A DNA stretch of 5,721 bases, taken from NCBI GenBank assembly GCA_964388495.1, contig CAYMAT010000056.1, positions 1 through 5,721 of the forward strand. Reading direction: 5' to 3'. The stretch comes from CAYMAT01 sp964388495. GTDB lineage: Bacteria; Patescibacteriota; Gracilibacteria; Peribacterales; Peribacteraceae. Positions within the stretch are counted from its first letter, which is position 1. Each line of letters starts with the position of its first letter. Below the pieces are notes generated by a model. It saw only the letters and a program-made list of their open reading frames with translations. It was not told where the DNA came from and searched no databases. Positions 1 to 5,350 of the stretch are shown piece after piece. A program made the position numbers and the translations under genes.

Positions 1-695
1 AGGTCCATGATGCCGCCCTCGTTGACCATGTCGTCCTCCACGGACTGGATGAAGCAGGCGTGGGGCTGGGGATGTGTGTAGGCGTCCGGGCTCTTTTTCA
101 CTTCGCCCGTCTTGGGATCGCAGTAATAGTGGCCCTGCGCGGGACCCGTGATGTTGTAGGCGTAATGGAGACCCGTATTGAACCACTGCGGGCTGTTGGG
201 CGCGGCCATTTGATGGATGAGCATGTAGCTGAGCTCATCTTCAAAGGCCTGGGCGTCCTGGGGGGAATCAAAGTATCCGTGCGTCTCGCCCCAGAACCTC
301 CAGCAGCCGGCCAGGCGACGGATCACCTGCTTGGCACTGCGCTCGGGCCCGGTGATCACCTCCCCCTTCTCGTTCTTGAGGACGTTCCCCTCAGCATCGT
401 ACTGCGGCACGCCCGCCTTGCGGAAATACTTGCTCACGATGATATCTGTGGCCACCTGACTCCAGGACGCCGGCACCTCCGCCCCCTGCATCTCAAAAAC
501 CACGGATCCGTCGGTATTTTTGATGCGACTGACACGCTTGTCGTAGACCACATGTTCCAGAGGATCGCTCCCCACGGTGGTGAAGACACGGGGAATGCTG
601 AGACCCTGGTCATGCTTGGCCAGGGATTCCTTCTTCTGGACCCGCGGAATAACCCCGGATTTGGACGTTGCGGAAGATGGGGAAGAAGGGTTCAT
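1..695 (-). CDS. nrdJ: Vitamin B12-dependent (class II) ribonucleoside-diphosphate reductase, N-terminal part
   Basis: Adenosylcobalamin-dependent reductase that converts ribonucleotides to deoxyribonucleotides in the cytoplasm. About 231 codons are visible and the gene runs off the left edge, so only the N-terminal domain and the start of the catalytic barrel are present. Residues 167-173 read NSPQWFN, the family's N-S-P-x-W-F-N signature. Cys214 in the ACFIQSV segment sits where the family has the first cysteine of the redox-active pair. Residues 182-213 hold the GHYYCDPKTGEV and YTHPQPHA stretches typical of long-form NrdJ, and EGGIMD follows near the edge. The ATG at 695-693 is the only ATG, GTG or TTG in frame after the upstream stop, so this start is firm. 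The first 14 residues are a Ser/Pro-rich tail with no recognised role. There is no Shine-Dalgarno site. The thiyl-radical and second redox cysteines lie outside the window. Confidence 0.95.
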   Translation of the reverse strand, partial: MNPSSPSSATSKSGVIPRVQKKESLAKHDQGLSIPRVFTTVGSDPLEHVVYDKRVSRIKNTDGSVVFEMQGAEVPASWSQVATDIIVSKYFRKAGVPQYDAEGNVLKNEKGEVITGPERSAKQVIRRLAGCWRFWGETHGYFDSPQDAQAFEDELSYMLIHQMAAPNSPQWFNTGLHYAYNITGPAQGHYYCDPKTGEVKKSPDAYTHPQPHACFIQSVEDDMVNEGGIMD

Positions 696-769
696 AGGGA
701 TCGGGGGGACGGGTGGTGAAGAAATTCGGCAACCACAACATGTTGGGATGCCAGGGGGGACAACCGCAC

Positions 770-798
770 AAGATATTGATGATGTGAACGAGGGTCAA
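770..798 (-). promoter_or_regulatory. Promoter for nrdJ
   Basis: On the minus strand, TTGACC (798-793) and TATCTT (775-770) are separated by 17 bp, close to the sigma70 consensus. Transcription would begin near 763, giving a leader of roughly 70 nt before the nrdJ ATG at 695. The leader is C-rich and contains a 10-bp perfect palindrome, CAACATGTTG, at 736-745, a possible operator. The leader is too short for a cobalamin riboswitch. Confidence 0.55.
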
Positions 799-976
799 GT
801 TGCGGACGCTCATCGTAACCGTGTCCCCGGGATGGCGCAAACTCATCACAAAAAAACGGGGTGAAGAGTCCCAAAAAATCTGTAGCTGCAACACAGTCCC
901 GGAGAGCCCGCAAAGCGATTTCCCCTCGGCATATTTTTCCTGTGGCGACGAGCCCAAACCTGCTACCGTTTCGGGC

Positions 977-1651
977 ATGAATATCCTCCTTCTTGTTGCC
1001 GGGACCAATGTCCCCAGTAACAGCGACTGTTTTGCCGACGCCTTCATTTCCGGCATGCAAAAAAGCGGCCCGATCACACTGGAAAAGATCTATGTACGCG
1101 ATCTGAACCTCGATCATTTCACCCTGGAGCACTATAAGCCGGAAACGGTGCAAGGCGCGGGGTATGAACGCCTCAAAGCGGCGGTTCTCAAGGCCGACGC
1201 GGTGGTCTTCAGTACGCCCATTTGGAATTTCTCGGTTCCCGCGCACCTCAAAAACATGATCGACCGCATGGGCGCTTTTGGATTGGATACGGAAACGCGC
1301 AGCAAGGGAACGCTCAACGGGAAGCCATTTTTCTTCCTCTTTACAGGGGGAGCGCCCACGGCAGCCTGGAAGGGCCTCATGCGCTTCACCACGCTCCATG
1401 TCCGCGAAGGCATCCGGTACTTTGGCGGGAGCATTGCGGGAACGCACTTTGCCGGCAAATGCGTGGCAGGGCGCGGCAAATTTGGCTGCGTGATTGCGGA
1501 ACGCACCGACGTGATGGACGACGCATCCCGCCGGGGAGAAGGTTTCAGGCGTTATGTGGACCACTACAAGGCAACGGGGAAGCTCCCGTGGAAAACGCGC
1601 ATGGCGGCCACACTCTACTTTTACGGCCAGCGCATGATGGCCAAACTCTAA
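977..1651 (+). CDS. NAD(P)H-dependent FMN reductase / flavodoxin-fold oxidoreductase
   Basis: A 224-residue protein of the NADPH-dependent FMN reductase / NAD(P)H oxidoreductase superfamily, which binds FMN non-covalently and transfers electrons from NAD(P)H to flavin, quinone or other acceptors in the cytoplasm. The first strand MNILLLVAG (1-9) leads into a phosphate-binding loop, GTNVPSNSD (9-17). The segment STPIWNFSVPAHLKNMIDR (79-97) matches the family's flavin-contacting TPxYxxSxPxxLKNxxDR motif. LFTGGAP (121-127) is a second likely flavin loop. The frame stays open back to an ATG at 800, but the extra 59 residues do not resemble the fold, and the core begins naturally at the ATG at 977. 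No Shine-Dalgarno site or convincing promoter is visible upstream. The 3' end overlaps the convergent ribD by 4 bp. The exact substrate cannot be told from the sequence. Confidence 0.85.
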   Translation: MNILLLVAGTNVPSNSDCFADAFISGMQKSGPITLEKIYVRDLNLDHFTLEHYKPETVQGAGYERLKAAVLKADAVVFSTPIWNFSVPAHLKNMIDRMGAFGLDTETRSKGTLNGKPFFFLFTGGAPTAAWKGLMRFTTLHVREGIRYFGGSIAGTHFAGKCVAGRGKFGCVIAERTDVMDDASRRGEGFRRYVDHYKATGKLPWKTRMAATLYFYGQRMMAKL

Positions 1652-2661
1652 GCACCGCGGAGCGTCACCTCCGCATCCACCATCCCGGCAGAGCGGAAAA
1701 TCTCCCATGTTTTGGGGCCGCCCTCCACAAGAATGGAGGTGAGTCCGTTAAAACCGGAAATGGGCGTGAGGAATGCGGACCACAGGTTTTCCCATGTAAA
1801 CGATTCGTGGTCATTCAGAGGAATTGCAAGAAGACGAACACCCTGAGCACGCAGCCTATCGGCCGCAGGCGACGATGCCGCAGCGGGAGCGGTGACGATC
1901 ATGGTGCGGTCACGATGGTCATCCGTCACCACGCGCGATTCCAAGGGAATGTTGAGCGCGGCATCCAGCACAATGCGATACGGAATACGGGGAGATGCAG
2001 GGGAGGCCAGCCGCGTATTGAGGCGCGGGTTATCGCGAATAATGGTGCCTACACCCGTCACTATGGCGTCGTGGGTTGCGCGGAGGCGGGTGTGCGACCA
2101 GGTATCCTGCACGGGGGATGTGATTTTCTTAAACGAACCATCGGTCTCTGCAACGCTGCCATCCAGAGAAAGTGCCTGCTTGATCGTGATCCAGGGTCTC
2201 CCCTGGGTCCGGACGGACATAAATCCCCTATTCACCCATTCAGCTGACGCACGCTCGACCGGCCCCACTACCTCGATGCCCGCTTCGCGCAATAGATGAA
2301 TCCCCTTCCCCGCCACCCTCGGATCTGGATCTTGCATTCCGTAAACAACTCGACGCACCCCGCTCCGGAGAATGGCATCGGTACAGGGGGGTGTTTTACC
2401 CTGGTGGCAGCAGGGTTCCAAGCTCACATAGAGGGTATCGCCGGATTGTATGGTTCCCGTGTACCCCGCAAGAAGCTCCGCCTCGGCATGCGGCAAGCCA
2501 AATCCGCGATGCACTCCTGTCGCTAAAACCTCGTTTCCTCTCGCCAGAACAGCCCCCACGCGCGCGCCGTTCCCCACATCTCCACCCTGGAGGGCCAGCT
2601 CCAGACAAAGACGCATCATAGAGGCGTCCAGAAGGGCCGTTAGGGGCGAGAAACTCTTCAC
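1648..2661 (-). CDS. ribD: Riboflavin biosynthesis protein RibD (deaminase-reductase), C-terminally short
   Basis: Bifunctional enzyme of riboflavin synthesis: zinc-dependent deamination of the diaminopyrimidine from GTP, then NADPH-dependent reduction of the ribosyl group. The deaminase domain (about 15-145) has the HAE motif (His58, Glu60) and PCCHQGKTPPC (Cys84, Cys93), the zinc ligands and proton shuttle. DPDPRVAGKGI (111-121) is also typical. The reductase domain starts at RPWITIKQALSLDGSVA (155-171) and includes RATHDAIVTGVGT and DNPRLNTR. Two oddities stand out. The usual PNPxVG motif reads NGARVG (31-36), and the protein is 337 residues, ending just after the VEGG segment (303-306) and MVDA (317-320), about 30-50 residues short of typical RibD. 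The GTG at 2661 gives the full frame. ATGs at 2619 and 2616 are alternatives that would still keep the domain. No Shine-Dalgarno site precedes any of them. No other rib gene is in the window, so pathway membership is inferred. Confidence 0.88.
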   Translation of the reverse strand: MKSFSPLTALLDASMMRLCLELALQGGDVGNGARVGAVLARGNEVLATGVHRGFGLPHAEAELLAGYTGTIQSGDTLYVSLEPCCHQGKTPPCTDAILRSGVRRVVYGMQDPDPRVAGKGIHLLREAGIEVVGPVERASAEWVNRGFMSVRTQGRPWITIKQALSLDGSVAETDGSFKKITSPVQDTWSHTRLRATHDAIVTGVGTIIRDNPRLNTRLASPASPRIPYRIVLDAALNIPLESRVVTDDHRDRTMIVTAPAAASSPAADRLRAQGVRLLAIPLNDHESFTWENLWSAFLTPISGFNGLTSILVEGGPKTWEIFRSAGMVDAEVTLRGA

Positions 2662-2685
2662 GAAAAGGCCGGGAAATGCTACAAT
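2657..2685 (+). promoter_or_regulatory. Promoter for the putative glycoside hydrolase gene
   Basis: TTCACG (2657-2662), 17 bp, then TACAAT (2680-2685) forms a near-consensus sigma70 promoter. The predicted start near 2692 leaves a leader of about 25 nt before the ATG at 2717, with no Shine-Dalgarno motif. The -35 box covers the GTG start codon of the divergent ribD (2661-2659), so the two genes may interfere with each other. Confidence 0.6.
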
Positions 2686-2716
2686 ACTCCTTCATATACA
2701 TTTTACACCCACACAC

Positions 2717-4102
2717 ATGTTCTCTTCGTCCTCCGATGACCTTTCGTGCCTATCGCACGATACGCACGATTCCATTGAAAAAGTCCTGGGACGGAGAACA
2801 TTGCAGAGCGCGTGGTCACGCCGGTTTGCCGTGGGGTGCAGTGCGTTCAGCGCGTGTATGACGGTGATGATTGTGGCCGCAGGATGGCATGTGTTCGCCG
2901 CCCAGGCGGAAGCGCCCACAGACGTGGCTCTCATGATAGACGCCAAGGACAGTTCCCCCCGCCGCCACCTGCACGGCGCGGCAGCGGAGTCCACACAGAC
3001 TGGGAGTACTGCCCCCACCGCCTCCACAGACTCTCTCCGTGAGCAGCGCAGGCAGGAACGCCTCAAGCACATACATGACCTGCCCAAGACCCCCATCACG
3101 CTCCTCCCCTCCGAGCAGCGCCCCCGCGCGGACAACAAGCGCGGCGTGTACATGACCCCGTCCAGCGTGGCCCGTACGGATTTTTGGAAGGAAACGCTGC
3201 AGTCGGTAAAAGACTCCGGAGGTTCCTCCATCGTCTTTGACGTGAAGGGTTCCCGCGTGTATTTCCATTCTGCAGCCCCTCTGGCCAATGATATCGGCCT
3301 GGTGAGCCCCAAATATGATCTGCCGGCCATTTTGGCGGAGGCGAAGGAAGCAGGCCTCTATACCATCGGCCGCTTTGTTTCCATCAAAGACGACGGCCTC
3401 ACGGGCAAGCGCCCGGACACCAAGGTGAAGGATCCCTCAGGCAAGCGCGTCCTGAGCGAGACGTGGGTGGACCCCAGCAATGAAACGGCTATCGATTACA
3501 ACACGCAAGTCGCCTGTGACCTGGCTGCGGCGGGCATTGATGAAATCAACCTGGATTACATCCGTTTCTCCACCGCGGATTTTGGCGCGCTGCGCGTGTA
3601 TTCCGGCGAGGAGAAGGCGGAAAAAGTGGAAGCCTTCATCAAGGCGATGCGGGAGACTATCAACCGCTGCGGCCCCAATACCCGCCTGGGATTGTCCACG
3701 TACGCCATTCTGGGATGGGACTACAAGGTCAATGTGGAGACGCTGGGCCAGGACGTGAAGCGCTTTGCCCCCCTCGTGGACGTCATCTCCCCCATGGCCT
3801 ACCCCGCCACGTTCAAATCCGAAGGCTACTACGTGCCGGGTAAGAACAAAGGCAGCCGCGATTACTGGCTGGTCTACCGCACGCTCACGGGATACAAGGA
3901 TCTCCTGGGCGAAGAACAGGCGGCTAAAATCCGCCCCTGGATCCAGGGCTACAACGTGAGCGTCAAAGACTTCAGCGATGAAATGCAGGCAGTGTACGAC
4001 GCCGGATTCTGCGGCTACCAGGTGTGGAGTGCCGGTAATTACTACGATTCCGTCTACAAGGCCATGAAACAGTTCCCGGCCGTGCCGGAGAGGTGCTTGT
4101 AA
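2717..4102 (+). CDS. Putative glycoside hydrolase (DUF4015-type), secreted or membrane-anchored
   Basis: A 461-residue protein. Residues 1-36 are polar and probably cytoplasmic. Arg35-Arg36 precede a hydrophobic stretch at about 37-62, and AQA (62-64) could be a signal peptidase site, so the protein is either a type II anchor or has an unusually long signal peptide. A Ser/Thr- and Arg-rich linker follows (about 75-140). From about 141 to the end lies a TIM-barrel-like domain resembling the putative glycosyl hydrolase family PF13200: GVYMT (143-147), FDVKG (174-178), WVDPSNE (250-256), DEINLDYIRF (275-284), VDVISPMAYP (354-363), IRPWIQGY (405-412) and GYQVWSAGNYY (433-443). Asp280 or neighbouring acids are candidate catalytic residues by analogy with the family's DEIxxDYxRF motif. 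A cell-envelope polysaccharide substrate is likely but unproven. The ATG at 2717 is chosen because it sits about 25 nt after a good promoter and gives a sensible topology. The longer frame from 2450 runs antisense over ribD. Confidence 0.85.
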   Translation: MFSSSSDDLSCLSHDTHDSIEKVLGRRTLQSAWSRRFAVGCSAFSACMTVMIVAAGWHVFAAQAEAPTDVALMIDAKDSSPRRHLHGAAAESTQTGSTAPTASTDSLREQRRQERLKHIHDLPKTPITLLPSEQRPRADNKRGVYMTPSSVARTDFWKETLQSVKDSGGSSIVFDVKGSRVYFHSAAPLANDIGLVSPKYDLPAILAEAKEAGLYTIGRFVSIKDDGLTGKRPDTKVKDPSGKRVLSETWVDPSNETAIDYNTQVACDLAAAGIDEINLDYIRFSTADFGALRVYSGEEKAEKVEAFIKAMRETINRCGPNTRLGLSTYAILGWDYKVNVETLGQDVKRFAPLVDVISPMAYPATFKSEGYYVPGKNKGSRDYWLVYRTLTGYKDLLGEEQAAKIRPWIQGYNVSVKDFSDEMQAVYDAGFCGYQVWSAGNYYDSVYKAMKQFPAVPERCL

Positions 4103-4106
4103 AGCA

Positions 4107-4217
4107 CCGAAGAAACAAGGAACAAAGAAATTTCCAACAGAAAAATAGAACAACATTCAAAATATTCTGGATGTTGTTCTTTGATTGATTGGGCATTCTT
4201 GTTTCTTGTTTCTTCGG
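4107..4217. repeat. Imperfect palindromic element, copy 1
   Basis: The outer arms 4107-4129 and 4196-4217 pair over about 21 bp with one bulge and one G-U pair. An inner hairpin pairs AGAACAACAT (4147-4156) with ATGTTGTTCT (4171-4180) and extends by two more pairs to a 10-nt loop. The element is AT-rich, starts 4 bp after the stop codon of the glycoside hydrolase gene, and shares loop and right-arm sequence with copy 2. It may act as a terminator, although no clean U-tract follows, or it may be a dispersed repeat. The function is not known. Confidence 0.7.
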
Positions 4218-4219
4218 GA

Positions 4220-4247
4220 CTTACAGGAAAAACGCAGTTTCCGTAAG
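4220..4247 (+). other. Short hairpin upstream of the small gene
   Basis: CTTAC (4220-4224) pairs with GTAAG (4243-4247) and GGAAA (4226-4230) with TTTCC (4238-4242), with A4225 bulged and a 7-nt loop. It lies about 30 nt before the ATG of the 59-residue gene. No U-tract follows on either strand, so it is not a standard terminator. It could be a leader structure of the small gene, an inference only. Confidence 0.35.
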
Positions 4248-4277
4248 AAAGCCTCCTGACCCTCGTCCTCTTGGTAT

Positions 4278-4457
4278 ATGCAGCACCGCACTATCCACAA
4301 TACCCGCCGCCTGCAGAAGCGCCTCAGCAATGGACCCATCCGGCGCAAGAGCGCCGTCATGAACCCCGCCATTTGGATCATGCAGCAACTACAGATGCGG
4401 TCGCTCATGACGATGGCCGGTCCCAACACCGCTGCAGTGAGAAAATACCGCAGATGA
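4278..4457 (+). CDS. Small highly basic protein, 59 residues, unknown function
   Basis: I do not recognise a family. The frame from the ATG at 4278 to the TGA at 4455-4457 encodes 59 residues, of which 13 are Arg or Lys and none Asp or Glu. The basic N-terminal half (Arg10-Arg11, Lys14-Arg15, Arg22-Arg23-Lys24) is followed by a Met-rich, more hydrophobic stretch (about 28-48: MNPAIWIMQQLQMRSLMTM) and a basic end, RKYRR. Coding is supported by position-specific GC of about 53, 49 and 78% at codon positions 1, 2 and 3, inside otherwise AT-rich DNA, with the signal ending at the stop. The stop TGA at 4257-4259 bounds the frame upstream. There is no Shine-Dalgarno site and no clear promoter. It lies between two copies of a palindromic repeat. 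Charge suggests binding to nucleic acid or membrane, but this is inference. Overlapping frames on either strand are less convincing. Confidence 0.55.
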   Translation: MQHRTIHNTRRLQKRLSNGPIRRKSAVMNPAIWIMQQLQMRSLMTMAGPNTAAVRKYRR

Positions 4458-4465
4458 AGAAATTA

Positions 4466-4582
4466 CTGAAGAAACAACCAGCAAAAGATATTCACATTGG
4501 GAAAACTTGATGAACATTCAAAAAATCCTGGAGTGTTGATCTTATAGATTTTTGGTGATTTCTTTGTTTCTTGTTTCTTCGG
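4466..4582. repeat. Imperfect palindromic element, copy 2
   Basis: A direct-orientation relative of copy 1. The right arm shares 19 identical bases with copy 1 (4564-4582 and 4199-4217). The loop region shares AACATTCAAAA and CTGGA. The left arm beginning CTGAAGAAACAA (4466-4477) pairs with the end of the right arm over about 12 bp. The inner hairpin 4509-4519 / 4531-4541 has one mismatch and one G-U. Pairing is weaker than in copy 1, as expected of a diverged copy. It ends 11 bp from the stop of the minus-strand regulator gene. Confidence 0.65.
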
Positions 4583-4593
4583 TATTTTTCGAG

Positions 4594-5004
4594 TTACCGG
4601 TCCAAATACTTCTGCAGTACGGAAGTAGGCGCAGGAGGGGTGTCCGGCCCCTTCTCTGACTGCACTGCAGACGCCGGAGCGGGCATCATCCGGTGGTGAC
4701 GGTGTGCATGGAAATGTTTGCGATAGCCTCCGGGGCCGTTTTCGATGAATTTGGCCACCCTGGTAACCGTCGTGGTACTAGCCCCCGTCTTCTCCGAGAT
4801 ATCGCGGTAACTGAGCCCCTGTGTGAGCAGGCGCGCAACCTCAAGCCGTTCACTCCAGGCCTGGAGCTCGCTGAGCGTCCCCACATCGCGAAGAAAATTG
4901 CTGACGTCTTCGTGCGTCTTGCACTGCAGGATGGCATCACACAGTGCGCGGAACCACGGTTCGCGCTTGTAGCTGTCTTCGGTGAAGCGGCGAATCAGTT
5001 TCAT
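4594..5004 (-). CDS. TrpR-like protein, YerC/YecD family, with His-rich C-terminal tail
   Basis: A 136-residue DNA-binding protein of the Trp-repressor superfamily. Residues 15-95 match the YerC/YecD pattern: an N-terminal helical part (LCDAILQCKTHEDVSNFLRDV), then TLSELQAWSERLEVARLL (43-60) and a helix-turn-helix, LSYRDISEKTGASTTTVTRV (64-83), followed by the GGY (92-94) found near the end of the compact family members. About 40 further residues form an extension: a histidine cluster HFHAHRHH (97-104, five His in eight residues), then a Pro/Ala/Ser-rich stretch and a short helix-like end, VLQKYLDR. The ligand and targets are unknown, and tryptophan binding should not be assumed because characterised YerC-type proteins differ from TrpR. 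Its ATG overlaps the stop of the preceding gene (TAATG), which implies translational coupling. There is no separate Shine-Dalgarno site. Confidence 0.88.
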   Translation of the reverse strand: MKLIRRFTEDSYKREPWFRALCDAILQCKTHEDVSNFLRDVGTLSELQAWSERLEVARLLTQGLSYRDISEKTGASTTTVTRVAKFIENGPGGYRKHFHAHRHHRMMPAPASAVQSEKGPDTPPAPTSVLQKYLDR

Positions 5005-5204
5005 TATTTTTTGAGTAAACCTTGTAACTCCAGGATCGCGTGCATGGCGGTATCGCCGGCTTTTCCCGGCTCATCCAAACGCGTGCGCAAATCCTCAATC
5101 ATCTCTGCAATTTCCTTTTCAGTGAGATCATTGTCCTTCAACTGCTCGCCCAATCCGCATTCAACGGATGCAGGATAGTTGCCCAGATACGATTCTTTCA
5201 CCAT
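5004..5204 (-). CDS. Small acidic hypothetical protein, 66 residues
   Basis: No family recognised. It encodes 66 residues with about 14 acidic and 8 basic side chains. The first 22 residues carry SYLGNYPASVECGLGEQL, and two predicted helices follow: 27-45 (LTEKEIAEMIEDLRTRLDE) and about 51-66 (DTAMHAILELQGLLKK), separated by a PGKAG turn. The arrangement looks like a compact helical hairpin, possibly a protein-interaction module. It is the first gene of an operon with the TrpR-like regulator, with stop and start overlapping as TAATG at 5006-5002, so a shared role is plausible. The ATG at 5204 lies about 25 nt after the predicted transcription start. The leader is pyrimidine-rich and has no Shine-Dalgarno motif. 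The well-placed promoter and the coupled downstream gene are the main evidence that it is real. Confidence 0.75.
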   Translation of the reverse strand: MVKESYLGNYPASVECGLGEQLKDNDLTEKEIAEMIEDLRTRLDEPGKAGDTAMHAILELQGLLKK

Positions 5205-5235
5205 GAGTAGGAGGGGAAGGAAAAGAAGGATATGC

Positions 5236-5263
5236 AGTGTAATCCTGCCCTTCTTGCAGTCAA
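5236..5263 (-). promoter_or_regulatory. Promoter of the small-protein/TrpR-like operon
   Basis: On the minus strand, TTGACT (5263-5258), a 16-bp spacer and TACACT (5241-5236) form a good sigma70-type promoter just beyond the fusA terminator. The predicted start near 5229 gives a leader of about 25 nt before the ATG at 5204. Confidence 0.65.
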
Positions 5264-5300
5264 CGTATTACTACACTAAAACAACACTTTGGCTTCTGTA

Positions 5301-5328
5301 TAACAAAAACCAGGCCTTTCGGCCTGGT
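5301..5328 (-). terminator. Rho-independent terminator of fusA
   Basis: On the minus strand, an 8-bp perfect stem (ACCAGGCC at 5328-5321 with GGCCTGGT at 5316-5309) closes a GAAA tetraloop and is followed by TTTTGTTA. It begins 22 nt after the fusA stop codon at 5353-5351 and insulates the downstream operon. Confidence 0.93.
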
Positions 5329-5350
5329 AGTTGAATGCGTTTTTACAGAT

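Noticed and set aside
800..976. N-terminal extension of the FMN reductase from the ATG at 800
   Set aside because: The extra residues do not match the fold, overlap the nrdJ promoter, and the first beta strand begins exactly at the ATG at 977.
696..976. Cobalamin riboswitch upstream of nrdJ
   Set aside because: The predicted leader is about 70 nt, too short for the known cobalamin aptamers, and no conserved B12-box was seen.
692..1708. Long minus-strand frame of 338 codons
   Set aside because: It is a mirror frame of the FMN reductase gene and crosses the nrdJ promoter. Its product shows no recognisable fold, whereas the plus strand encodes a clear flavodoxin-like protein.
2662..2716. FMN riboswitch upstream of ribD
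   Set aside because: Only about 55 bp separates the divergent starts, and no conserved RFN-element sequence was found on the minus strand.
4157..4429. 90-codon minus-strand frame in the repeat island
   Set aside because: It shares the same wobble column as the plus-strand small gene over half its length, but then runs through the AT-rich palindrome, giving an unlikely composition.
4271..4510. 79-codon plus-strand frame overlapping the small gene
   Set aside because: It has a GTG or TTG-type start, runs into the second palindromic element, and lacks the third-position GC bias seen in the frame beginning at 4278.
4455..4546. UGA recoding (as in Gracilibacteria/SR1) extending the small gene
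   Set aside because: The frame after the TGA continues past a second TGA to a TAG, but the codon bias ends at the first TGA and no other gene here contains in-frame TGA codons.
4107..4582. Integron attC sites flanking a gene cassette
   Set aside because: The layout (structured direct repeats around a small ORF) is suggestive, but the ends lack the GTTRRRY and RYYYAAC core sites and the stem architecture does not fit attC. No integrase gene is visible.
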